Shown here one piece after another: positions 1-6,005 of a stretch of DNA of 13,662 nt (its first letter is position 1; each line of letters starts with the position of its first letter). Below the pieces are notes generated by a model, which was not told the origin of the DNA, did not search any database, and saw only the letters and a list, made by a program, of their open reading frames with translations. Position numbers and translations under genes: made by a program. Source of the stretch: an uncultured Cocleimonas sp. (lineage in GTDB: Bacteria; Pseudomonadota; Gammaproteobacteria; Thiotrichales; Thiotrichaceae); contig CALISP010000238.1 of the NCBI GenBank assembly GCA_938041705.1, positions 1 through 13,662 on the forward strand, given 5' to 3'.

Positions 1-39
1 ACGTAGAGACTCACGATATTCATTAGCAGTCATCAACAT
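1..39 (-). CDS. 5' end of a leftward gene, possibly 4-hydroxybutyryl-CoA dehydratase / HpaB-like family (partial)
   Basis: Reading leftward from an ATG at 39, thirteen codons remain in the window and encode MLMTANEYRESLR. An AAGGAG ribosome-binding site lies at 48-53 with 8 bases to this ATG, so the start is well supported; a second ATG at 33 would be 14 bases away. The peptide closely resembles the N-terminus that I remember for 4-hydroxybutyryl-CoA dehydratase and related flavin-dependent 4-hydroxyphenylacetate 3-hydroxylase-family enzymes (MLMTAxxYxESLR). Thirteen residues cannot prove the family. The gene is divergent from the TetR-family gene at 167, with operator-like repeats between them, so it is the obvious candidate target of that regulator. 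A -10-like TATACC (67-72, minus strand) lies just downstream of the operator array. Confidence 0.4.
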   Translation of the reverse strand, partial: MLMTANEYRESLR

Positions 40-79
40 TGGGTTATCTCCTTTATATTTTTGTATGGTATATTTGCCT

Positions 80-146
80 CTGTTTAAACAATCTAACACT
101 GTTTAAATCGTTAAATAATCTAACACTGTTTAAATTGTTAAACAAT
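80..146. promoter_or_regulatory. Tandem operator-like array between divergent genes
   Basis: A 27-bp unit is repeated head to tail at 90-116 and 117-143 with two mismatches. Each unit contains an inverted repeat: TGTTTAA-N4-TTAAACA at 127-144 (perfect) and TGTTTAA-N4-TTAAATA at 100-117 (one mismatch). A third, shortened palindrome, TGTTTAAACA, sits at 81-90, as if a unit had lost its centre. The array fills the divergent space between the partial leftward gene and the TetR-family gene. It overlaps the likely -35 region of the leftward promoter. Dyad sites in a divergent intergenic region next to a TetR gene are typical of an autoregulatory operator; binding itself is inferred. Confidence 0.7.
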
Positions 147-166
147 GTCTATTTTAGTGAAGGAGA

Positions 167-784
167 ATGACTATTAAAGGCAAGCGCGTAAAAATTGCAG
201 AAGAAAAAAGAAAAATGATACTGACTTCAGCCCGTGAAGTGTTTTCTGAAAACGGTTTAGAAGGAACTAGTTTACGAGCAGTTGCTGCTCATGCTGGATA
301 CACTCCTGGGGCGCTGTATTTTCATTTTGATTCAAAAGAAGCACTTTATGCTGAAGTGCTTAATCTATCCCTACAAAGACTTGAAGAGCGCATAAAATCA
401 GAAATTGAAACGTTAACGAGTCATGAAGAAAGGCTATACGCATCTGGTTTAGCTTTTTTTACTTTCTATGAAGAAAATCCAATAGATCTCGATTTAGGTT
501 TTTATTTATTTAGAGGTGGGATGAAGCCTGCCGGTCTCGGACGCGAGCGAGATATTGCTCTTAACCAAGCTTTGGAAGACGCTCTCTCTCCTATTGCAGA
601 AGAGGCAGAAAAATTAGGTGCAACAGAAACTGAAGCTAACTTGTTGGTGGTAGATTGCTTTGCACATGCAACAGGTCTGCTTTTATTGTTGCATACAGGA
701 AGAATTAGAATGTTTAATGCATCAGCATCAGTCCGTATGAAAGAGTATGTGTCAGAAAAAATCGAGCAAATTAAAAACAAGTAA
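167..784 (+). CDS. TetR/AcrR-family transcriptional regulator
   Basis: This 205-residue protein has the usual TetR length and layout. An N-terminal helix-turn-helix domain (about residues 15-62) contains the family signature: ARxVFxExG, then TSLRAVAAHAGYTPGALYFH at about 35-54, then SKEALY. A variable, mostly helical ligand-binding and dimerisation domain follows. The ligand cannot be read from sequence. The gene diverges from a probable CoA-ester or aromatic enzyme gene, with tandem dyads between, which suggests local repression relieved by a pathway metabolite (inference). The start is slightly odd: the AAGGAG at 160-165 leaves only one base before the ATG at 167, much tighter than normal. 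GTGA at 157-160 could pair instead; the next in-frame ATG (codon 17) has no ribosome-binding site and would cut into the first helix. The gene converges on smrA. Confidence 0.93.
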   Translation: MTIKGKRVKIAEEKRKMILTSAREVFSENGLEGTSLRAVAAHAGYTPGALYFHFDSKEALYAEVLNLSLQRLEERIKSEIETLTSHEERLYASGLAFFTFYEENPIDLDLGFYLFRGGMKPAGLGRERDIALNQALEDALSPIAEEAEKLGATETEANLLVVDCFAHATGLLLLLHTGRIRMFNASASVRMKEYVSEKIEQIKNK

Positions 785-839
785 TTTATGACAACGATTT
801 TGTCTCATTTGATTTAGTATCTATCCCTTAAAAGAGTCC

Positions 840-860
840 AAAAGTAGGGGGGTGTCATTT
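840..860 (+). repeat. G-rich dispersed motif, copy 1 (REP-like)
   Basis: AAAAAGTAGGGGGTGTCATTT lies in the gap between the convergent tetR and smrA ends. It matches the window consensus AAAAGTAGGGGGRTGTC with one G fewer. No clear hairpin or U-tract accompanies it, so it does not look like a standard terminator. Confidence 0.65.
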
Positions 861-879
861 ATTGTAAGAATATAAATAA

Positions 880-1509
880 TTAACGCTTTAACAGCACATA
901 AACCGCACCTGTTCCGCCGTCCTTAACTTTAGCTGAGTGAAATGCTAAAACCCGTTCATGCTCACTGAGCCAGTGGTTTATATAAGTTTTTAATACAGAT
1001 TTTTGTTTGCCTGAACTCAAACCTTTGCCGTGAATGATACGAATGCAACAGCCTTCAAACTGAGCAGCTTCTTGTATGTAAAAAACAAGAATCTCTTTCG
1101 CTTGTTTAACACTTAATCCATGTAAGTCGAGTTCATCTGAAATCCTGTAACCTCCACTTCTGAGTTTTTTAAAAACATTTTTTTGTATGCCATCACGGCA
1201 GAAACTTAATACTTCTCCGCCATCAACCTCAGTAACTTCTAATTCGTCTGAGAGTGGATCATTGACGACCCATTCATCCTCAAAATCATCTTGTTGGATA
1301 GGCTTCGCTTTAGGCTTGTCTGTGTCATGAACTGCAGTACTAATTGTTAATGGATTGACCCCAGTCATGGCATCACGAAATACATTTTCGTCTTGTAATT
1401 GTTGCTGCTGTTGTTTTGCATATTTTTGTTCTATCGCCTTTTCAGCCTTTGTTTTCTCTATTAATTGTTTTTTTAGTGCTTTTAAGCTCTTTTGATCGAA
1501 ATTTGCCAC
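880..1509 (-). CDS. smrA: Smr-domain protein, SmrA-like putative nuclease
   Basis: The 209-residue product ends in an Smr domain. DLHG (128-131), HGKG (160-163) and GGTGAVYVLL (198-207) are the conserved Smr motifs; in characterised relatives the domain binds or cleaves nucleic acid. The N-terminal half has a charged, Q-rich coiled segment (to about residue 40). A block with FRDAMTGVNPL and then FCRDGIQKNVFKKLRSGGY resembles E. coli SmrA (YdaL), which favours SmrA over the collision-sensing SmrB. The substrate is unknown here. The start is a GTG at 1509 with no obvious Shine-Dalgarno sequence, so the exact N-terminus is uncertain. It diverges from surE with about 107 bases between them, which must hold both promoters. 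Confidence 0.88.
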   Translation of the reverse strand: MANFDQKSLKALKKQLIEKTKAEKAIEQKYAKQQQQQLQDENVFRDAMTGVNPLTISTAVHDTDKPKAKPIQQDDFEDEWVVNDPLSDELEVTEVDGGEVLSFCRDGIQKNVFKKLRSGGYRISDELDLHGLSVKQAKEILVFYIQEAAQFEGCCIRIIHGKGLSSGKQKSVLKTYINHWLSEHERVLAFHSAKVKDGGTGAVYVLLKR

Positions 1510-1616
1510 GGTATTTACTAGTCTAATTAGGTAGAATGCTAGATTAGCATGAAAATGCCATTGTTGAAGTCAGTATGAGAATACAGTTGCTTTTAGGATA
1601 AACAAACGTTGAACAT

Positions 1617-2417
1617 ATGATAAAAATATTACTAAGTAATGATGATGGATTCATTGCCCCAGGAATCAATTTACTGCGTGACGCTCTAAGTGAAATTGCA
1701 AATGTACTTACAGTAACACCAGATCGAGATAGAAGTGCATCAAGTAACTCTTTGACTTTAGACAGGCCATTGCGTCTTACTGAGCGTGGTGTTAATTTTT
1801 ATAGTACTAATGGTACGCCGACAGATTGTGTTCACTTAGCTTTAACAGGTTTATATGATGATGGCGCTCCTGATCTAGTAATCTCAGGTATTAATGCAGG
1901 TGCCAATATGGGTGATGATGTAATTTATTCAGGAACAGTGGCTGCCGCTATGGAAGGCCGAAACTTAGGTTTGCCAGCGATAGCCGTTTCGATGACTTCA
2001 TTTCATCCTGAACATTATGCTTCAGGTGTTCAAGCAGTTTTGAGTTTACTGGAAGACTTGCCAAATTTACAGTTTGTAAAAGACGATAGTGTGGCGACAA
2101 TTTTAAATGTAAATGTGCCCGATATACCTTGGGATGAAATCAAAGGCTTTCAAGCAACGCGTTTAGGCAAGCGTCACGCGGCTGAACCTATTATTAAAGC
2201 GCAAGACCCTCGTGGTAATGATATTTATTGGGTAGGTCCAGTAGGTGATGCGGCAGATGCCGGTGAAGGTACTGATTTCTCTGCTACTCAAGAAGGTTAT
2301 GTTTCAGTTACTCCTATTCATATTGATTTAACGCGTCATTCTGCTTTGAATGCAACTTCCGATTGGTTATCTAGCTGCAAGTTAGAAAAAGGGGCTAAAA
2401 GTGGGGGGGTGTCTTGA
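1617..2417 (+). CDS. surE: 5'/3'-nucleotidase SurE
   Basis: SurE is a metal-dependent cytoplasmic phosphatase acting on nucleoside monophosphates. The active-site set is present: NDDG at 8-11 (metal-binding D9 and D10), S40 in DRDRSASSNS, and N93 in SGINAGANMG, followed by the conserved DDVIYSGTVAAAMEG. The length, 266 residues, is slightly more than the usual 250 or so. The excess is a C-terminal tail after DWL (residue 252), and its last six residues (KSGGVS) are encoded by a copy of the dispersed G-rich motif. The stop overlaps the pcm start as TTGA, so the two are translationally coupled, matching the common surE-pcm operon. No strong ribosome-binding site precedes the ATG at 1617. Confidence 0.95.
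   Translation: MIKILLSNDDGFIAPGINLLRDALSEIANVLTVTPDRDRSASSNSLTLDRPLRLTERGVNFYSTNGTPTDCVHLALTGLYDDGAPDLVISGINAGANMGDDVIYSGTVAAAMEGRNLGLPAIAVSMTSFHPEHYASGVQAVLSLLEDLPNLQFVKDDSVATILNVNVPDIPWDEIKGFQATRLGKRHAAEPIIKAQDPRGNDIYWVGPVGDAADAGEGTDFSATQEGYVSVTPIHIDLTRHSALNATSDWLSSCKLEKGAKSGGVS
2397..2413 (+). repeat. G-rich dispersed motif, copy 2, at the surE/pcm junction
   Basis: AAAAGTGGGGGGGTGTC differs from the consensus by one A-to-G change, which makes a run of seven G (2403-2409). It encodes the last residues of SurE and ends directly before the TTG start of pcm. The G-run is placed where a ribosome-binding site would be and can pair with the CCUCC of 16S rRNA, allowing a G-U pair. No other ribosome-binding site is visible for that start. 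Confidence 0.55.
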
Positions 2418-3085
2418 ATAATATAGATTTAGATATTCAAGGCGTTGGAATGACGTCACAGCGTACACGTGACCGACTTATGGATCGTTTACGTGGCAAA
2501 GGTATCAAAAACGAAGAAGTATTAAGAGTCATGAGTCTGGTGCCTCGACATTTGTTTGTTGATGAAGCAATGTCGAGTCGTTCTTATGAGGACTCATCCT
2601 TTCCAATTGGCCATGGTCAAACCATTTCTCAACCTTATATTGTGGCTCGCATGACTGAACTGTTGTTGGAAAGTGATTCCTTAGAGAATGTATTGGAGGT
2701 TGGAACAGGCTCTGCATACCAGGCAGCAGTGCTTGGAGGTTTAGTAAAAAACTTGCATACCGTCGAAGTAATTCCTGAGCTATATCGTCATGGTCGTGAC
2801 GTGTTATACAAACTAGGATATCGCAATATTCGAACACATATAGGTGATGGTAGTTGGGGCTGGGAAGAATCGGCTCCCTACGACGCTATTATGGTAACTG
2901 CTGCTCCCGATGAGATTCCTTCTGCCTTAATAAATCAGCTAAAAGTAGGGGGGCGTATGATCATTCCTGTGGGTGCACAAAAAAGTGAACAAATATTGCA
3001 GGTACTGACACGAACTAGTGAATCTAATTATTCTGTCGAAAACCATGAGTCTGTATTGTTTGTTCCTTTAGTCAGCGGAAGTTAA
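2414..3085 (+). CDS. pcm: Protein-L-isoaspartate O-methyltransferase
   Basis: Pcm uses S-adenosylmethionine to methylate isoaspartyl residues in age-damaged proteins, starting their repair. The 223-residue protein has the family signatures: PRHLFVDEA (44-52), PIGHGQTISQPYIVARMTEL (64-83), the AdoMet motif VLEVGTGSAYQ (93-103), and GGRMIIPVG near the end. Motif I normally reads GTGSGYQ; here the second glycine is alanine (A101). The TTG at 2414 is chosen because the upstream residues lead into GVGMTSQRTRDRL, a context I recall for the extended N-termini of relatives, and because it overlaps the surE stop by four bases. The ATG at 2450 is the alternative, giving a protein twelve residues shorter. 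The sequence AAAAGTAGGGGGGCGT inside the gene (2941-2956) also resembles the G-rich motif. Confidence 0.94.
   Translation: MNNIDLDIQGVGMTSQRTRDRLMDRLRGKGIKNEEVLRVMSLVPRHLFVDEAMSSRSYEDSSFPIGHGQTISQPYIVARMTELLLESDSLENVLEVGTGSAYQAAVLGGLVKNLHTVEVIPELYRHGRDVLYKLGYRNIRTHIGDGSWGWEESAPYDAIMVTAAPDEIPSALINQLKVGGRMIIPVGAQKSEQILQVLTRTSESNYSVENHESVLFVPLVSGS
2941..2956 (+). repeat. G-rich motif look-alike, copy 3, inside pcm
   Basis: AAAAGTAGGGGGGCGT matches the first fourteen bases of the dispersed motif but has CGT in place of TGTC. It encodes KVGGR, the normal Pcm sequence ahead of the last core strand, so this match may be coincidence. Confidence 0.25.
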
Positions 3086-3169
3086 ACTTTTCTAAGGTTT
3101 TGATTCAAACTTTGGTTTTATTTTTCAATTTTACTTACTCAATATTTATTTAGATCATGGATTTCGTTT

Positions 3170-3643
3170 ATGAATGATTATTTTTATTCCATCATTTTAA
3201 GTATGTTGCCTATCGCGGAATTGCGAGGTGGCATACCTTATGCACTTTATAATGGTATTCACCCGGTAACGGCCTACCTGATGTGTTGCGCAGCTAATAT
3301 ATTGGCATTTCCAATTGTTTATTTTTTCATGGGTTTCTTCCATGATATTTTTAACAAAATGTCATGGTACGCGAAACTATTTGAAAAAATAGTACTCAGA
3401 ACTCGAGCTAAAGTTGGAAACAATATTGAAAAATGGGGTTTTTGGGGGTTGATGGTGTTTGTCATGATCCCTTTACCTGTTACAGGTGCATATACAGGAA
3501 GTTTTGCGGCTTGGATTTTTGGGATAGAAAAACGCAAAGCTTTTCTCGCAATTGTAGCGGGTGTATTGATAGCTGGCCTTATCGTTTCGGCGATATTTCT
3601 ATCCGGAGAAGGGATATTTAGTTTTTTATTGAAAAAAGTGTAA
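3170..3643 (+). CDS. Small multidrug export family membrane protein (COG2426 / PF06695 type)
   Basis: This is a 157-residue inner-membrane protein with about four hydrophobic segments (near 5-28, 33-57, 92-118 and 126-148). Two motifs identify the family: PIAELRGGIPYAL (14-26) and IPLPVTGAYTGSFAAWIFGI (100-119), in which paired glycine/proline-rich loops face each other. Transport activity is mostly inferred from the family name; no substrate can be assigned. It follows pcm by 84 bases and is probably in the surE-pcm transcript, although this is not a standard partner in enterobacteria. The ribosome-binding site is weak (TGGA). An ATG at 3157 is out of frame, so the start at 3170 is preferred. 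A hairpin follows about 25 bases after the stop. Confidence 0.82.
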   Translation: MNDYFYSIILSMLPIAELRGGIPYALYNGIHPVTAYLMCCAANILAFPIVYFFMGFFHDIFNKMSWYAKLFEKIVLRTRAKVGNNIEKWGFWGLMVFVMIPLPVTGAYTGSFAAWIFGIEKRKAFLAIVAGVLIAGLIVSAIFLSGEGIFSFLLKKV

Positions 3644-3668
3644 ATTATTAAAAACTCCTTTAAAATTA

Positions 3669-3700
3669 AGCTGTTTTAGCTTATATATAGTAAAACAGTT
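3669..3700. terminator. Stem-loop after the exporter-family gene
   Basis: The arms AGCTGTTTTA and TAAAACAGTT form ten pairs (one G-T) around a 12-base AT-rich loop, 26 bases after the stop at 3643. There is no following T-run, so this is either a weak terminator or an mRNA 3'-end stabilising hairpin. Confidence 0.4.
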
Positions 3701-3780
3701 ACGTTTTGTGCTATAAAGTACAATTGTTGAAGATGTAAACGTTACCTAAATATCAAAATTTTAGTTTAGGAACAGGGCTT

Positions 3781-3834
3781 ATGAGTGGTTGGGACCATTC
3801 ATTAAAAAAATTGGGGTTATGGGCATTTGTTTAA
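3781..3834 (+). CDS. Candidate 17-residue small ORF in the hairpin-rich gap
   Basis: The ATG at 3781 opens a frame encoding MSGWDHSLKKLGLWAFV and stopping at TAA. An AGGAA at 3768-3772 with eight bases of spacing is a reasonable ribosome-binding site. The peptide is short, basic in the middle and rich in tryptophan and aliphatic residues. Its start codon lies in the stem of one hairpin (3781-3802) and its stop lies in the arm of the next (3829-3856), a layout reminiscent of a leader peptide. It has no run of one amino acid suggesting classical attenuation. I recognise no homologue, and chance is a realistic alternative at this length. Confidence 0.22.
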   Translation: MSGWDHSLKKLGLWAFV

Positions 3835-3856
3835 ATAAATGAGAATTTATTTAAAC
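3829..3856. repeat. Perfect 12-bp inverted repeat with GAGA tetraloop
   Basis: GTTTAAATAAAT at 3829-3840 and ATTTATTTAAAC at 3845-3856 pair perfectly around GAGA, a GNRA-type tetraloop. As RNA this would be an AT-rich but regular hairpin; as DNA it could also be a protein-binding dyad. Confidence 0.6.
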
Positions 3857-4037
3857 CTCGGGGATCATAGGCAATCAAATTTAAATAGCATTGCTGCAGG
3901 CTTCTCGCCAATACCTTATTAACTTTTTACAAAATGATACGTTATTTATCACGCTTTAGTGCGTTGAAAATTCATGTGTTGGGCTACTGATGTTAGTTTT
4001 GTGGAAATCTATTAAATAGAAATCGAAGGTATTTTTT

Positions 4038-4817
4038 ATGAACAAAAAAATCAAATTATTAGCAGTTGCTTCAATGGTTGCCGTTATGGCATCAGGTTGT
4101 AGCAGCTATCGGGGCGCTTCTCAAGCAGGCGTGAATACTGGAGCTGCTGGAACTGCAAACACTGGTGGATATGGTTCTGGCCAAGTAGCAAGAACGGGTC
4201 AAGTTGCAGGTAGTGGAGGCTTTGGTCAACAACGCAGTCGTAATGCTGTCGTAAATGATAGTTGTGCGGCTTGTGCTGCATCAAAAGCACAGAGCACTTA
4301 TACTTATAAACCAGCAAAACCGGCTGCACCTGCGGCTCCTCGTCCGGCTGCTCCTGCGGTACAAGGACAATATAATCAGCAATACTATATTGATCGTTGG
4401 AATCGTCAGCAAGCTCAGCAGGGTCAAACACCAAAGCCAGCTCAGACAAATACAAACTATGCGGGTTATGGCCAGACAGGTCAGAGTAATACAACTTATT
4501 ACGATTACAGTTCAGCTTCTAAAGCTAATACTCAAGCTCCTGCGGCAACGAATGCAACCAGTAATAAAAGTATTTATACAGGAAGCTATCAGCAGCAAAC
4601 TTATGCACCAACAACTTACTCAGGTGGTACTGCAGCAACAACAAATACCGCAAGTGCAGGTGCTTCAACAGGTGGCAGCACATACATGGTAAAGAAAGGC
4701 GATACAGTCTTTGAAATTATGCGTCAAACTGGCGTTTACTGGAAAGATATTATCAGTATCAACAATCTCCAGCCTCCATATAGCATTAGCCCAGGTCAAA
4801 CTATTCGTTTGAAATAA
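4038..4817 (+). CDS. LysM lipoprotein, NlpD-like but without a peptidase domain
   Basis: The 259-residue product starts with a lipoprotein signal peptide ending in ASGC (lipidated Cys21). A long Gly/Ala/Gln/Thr/Tyr-rich low-complexity linker follows (22-212) with an Ala/Pro stretch near 92-107 and a lone CxxC at 76-79. It finishes with one LysM peptidoglycan-binding domain (about 215-259: YMVKKGDTVFEI, then NNLQPPYSISPGQTIRL). That LysM sequence and the position after surE-pcm resemble NlpD, the activator of cell-division amidases. Canonical NlpD continues into a degenerate M23 peptidase domain, which is the amidase-activating part. Here the protein stops at the LysM and a terminator follows, with no downstream M23 remnant visible. 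It is probably outer-membrane anchored and binds the wall; amidase activation is doubtful. AAGG at 4026-4029, eight bases upstream, supports the start. Confidence 0.85.
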   Translation: MNKKIKLLAVASMVAVMASGCSSYRGASQAGVNTGAAGTANTGGYGSGQVARTGQVAGSGGFGQQRSRNAVVNDSCAACAASKAQSTYTYKPAKPAAPAAPRPAAPAVQGQYNQQYYIDRWNRQQAQQGQTPKPAQTNTNYAGYGQTGQSNTTYYDYSSASKANTQAPAATNATSNKSIYTGSYQQQTYAPTTYSGGTAATTNTASAGASTGGSTYMVKKGDTVFEIMRQTGVYWKDIISINNLQPPYSISPGQTIRLK

Positions 4818-4835
4818 GCTAAGTTACTATTTGTT

Positions 4836-4863
4836 AAAAGCCCTCAATTGAGGGCTTTTGTGT
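4836..4863 (+). terminator. Rho-independent terminator after the LysM lipoprotein
   Basis: AAAAGCCCTC (4836-4845) and GAGGGCTTTT (4850-4859) form a perfect ten-pair stem around AATT, with a GC-rich core and a terminal T-run. It lies 18 bases after the stop and closes the unit that begins at surE. The A-run on the left arm lets it work in both directions. Confidence 0.92.
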
Positions 4864-4980
4864 GTCTGGTTATTTTTCATCGAATTAAAAATCATTATGC
4901 TCAAATTGAGATCAATAAGATAAAGAAATTGTAATTATCCTCTGCACAGATAAACTAAAGTAATATTAAACAAACATCAT

Positions 4981-5361
4981 ATGAGTATCATCATGTCTAA
5001 AAATTTGATTTCTGACACCACTAAAATATTTCATAACCCTCGTTGTTCAAAATCACGAGCGGCAATGGATTTACTTACAGATAAAGGCATCGAAGCTGAT
5101 GTAGTAAAGTACTTAGAAACTCCCCCAGATCGTGAAACGTTAGAGCAAATTTTAGAAATGTTGAATATGCAGCCTCGTGAGTTAATGCGTAAAGGTGAGG
5201 CAGAATATATTGATAATAATTTATCTGATGAATCACTCACACGAGATCAATTAATAGGTGCATTAGTAGAGTTTCCTAAATTATTAGAGCGACCGATTGT
5301 GGTATCTAATGGTAAAGCTGCTATTGGTCGTCCGATTGAAAATATTATCGATATTCTTTAA
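4981..5361 (+). CDS. arsC: ArsC-family thioredoxin-fold reductase (YfgD type)
   Basis: The ArsC/YfgD fold is clear. It has HNPRCSKSR with the redox cysteine C22, ELMR with R70, and ERPIVVSNGKAAIGRP with R104 and R117; together these match the Cys and three Arg used by glutaredoxin-linked arsenate reductases. The protein is 126 residues. Family members usually begin at TKIxHNPRCS (here residue 14), so the first 13 residues are an extension; the start could instead be the ATG at 4993. No ribosome-binding site is obvious for either. There is no arsR or arsB nearby, and the arsC-wrbA-DUF2069 grouping seen in other gammaproteobacteria points to the YfgD branch, whose real substrate is not settled. 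wrbA follows after 32 bases. Confidence 0.87.
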   Translation: MSIIMSKNLISDTTKIFHNPRCSKSRAAMDLLTDKGIEADVVKYLETPPDRETLEQILEMLNMQPRELMRKGEAEYIDNNLSDESLTRDQLIGALVEFPKLLERPIVVSNGKAAIGRPIENIIDIL

Positions 5362-5393
5362 ATCTAAATCTACTAAAACTAGAAAGGTAATTC

Positions 5394-5987
5394 ATGAAGC
5401 AGGTATTGGTTTTATACTATTCACGCAGTGGTGCGACAGCTGAGATGGCTAGATTAGTGGCCCGTGGAGCAGAAGGTGTTGCGGGAGTAGAGTCGATGTT
5501 GCGAACAGTACCCGAAGTATCAGAAACTTGTGAAGCCACCAGTGCAAAAGTACCAGATTCTGGCGCGCCTTATGTTTCTTTAGATGAGCTTAAAGCCTGC
5601 GATGCATTGGCCTTAGGAAGTCCAACACGATTCGGCAATATGGCTGCTTCTTTAAAATTCTTTCTAGAAAAAACCAGTGGTCAGTGGTTATCAGGTTCAT
5701 TAATTGGTAAACCTGCAGGCGTATTTACATCGACCTCGAGTTTGCATGGAGGTCAAGAAGCTACTTTGTTAAGTATGATGATTCCTTTGCTACATCACGG
5801 TATGTTAATTAGTGGTTTACCATATTCAGAATCTGAACTACTCACTACTACTACTGGTGGAACACCCTATGGGCCTTCACATGTTGCTGGCGCAAATAGT
5901 GATTTACCTTTAAGTGATGATGAAAAATCACTCTGTATGGCAATGGGAAAACGCCTTGCCAATTTAGCTTTAAAGCTGGCTGATTAG
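5394..5987 (+). CDS. wrbA: NAD(P)H:quinone oxidoreductase WrbA
   Basis: WrbA is a tetrameric FMN-dependent flavodoxin-like enzyme that reduces quinones by two electrons, avoiding semiquinone radicals. The 197-residue length is typical. The FMN phosphate loop YYSRSGATAEMA (8-19) opens the protein. GSPTRFGNMAASLKFFLEKT (75-94) and STSSLHGGQEATLLSM (113-128) are the classic WrbA flavin-binding segments, and HHGMLISGLPYSE (134-146) follows. AAAGG about eight bases upstream supports the ATG at 5394. The gene lies between the ArsC-family gene and the DUF2069 gene with short gaps, so all three are probably co-transcribed as a small redox or stress group. Confidence 0.95.
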   Translation: MKQVLVLYYSRSGATAEMARLVARGAEGVAGVESMLRTVPEVSETCEATSAKVPDSGAPYVSLDELKACDALALGSPTRFGNMAASLKFFLEKTSGQWLSGSLIGKPAGVFTSTSSLHGGQEATLLSMMIPLLHHGMLISGLPYSESELLTTTTGGTPYGPSHVAGANSDLPLSDDEKSLCMAMGKRLANLALKLAD

Positions 5988-6005
5988 TTATATGGATTTC
6001 AGTTA

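Larger units (their letters stand above)
3644..4037 (+). other. 394-base hairpin-rich gap, candidate leader or small RNA
   Basis: No sizeable gene is present between the exporter-family gene and the LysM lipoprotein. Several stem-loops can be drawn: 3669-3700 (AGCTGTTTTA with TAAAACAGTT), 3781-3802 (ATGAGTGGT, loop TGGG, ACCATTCAT), 3829-3856 (12-bp stem, GAGA loop), 3871-3894 (GCAAT with ATTGC) and 3899-3909 (GGC, TTCTC, GCC). None has a following U-tract. I could not match the region to a known riboswitch, tmRNA, RNase P, SRP or 6S RNA. The last 60 bases should contain the lipoprotein promoter, with AAGG at 4026-4029 serving its start. Confidence 0.45.

Noticed and set aside
3644..4037. Cyclic-di-GMP (GEMM) or 6S RNA in the gap before the LysM lipoprotein
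   Set aside because: AACAGGGC and GGGAC fragments recall GEMM, but the A-rich and tetraloop-receptor elements are missing; the closing stem and bubble of 6S RNA cannot be drawn.
4084..4692. Long open frames on both strands overlapping the LysM lipoprotein
   Set aside because: They are frame shadows of the low-complexity repetitive coding sequence; their products are Gln/Leu/Tyr-biased with no domain, while the lipoprotein frame has a signal peptide and LysM.
4981..5361. Arsenic resistance operon
   Set aside because: Only an ArsC-family gene is present, with no arsR, arsB or acr3 nearby; the wrbA-DUF2069 context indicates the YfgD type.
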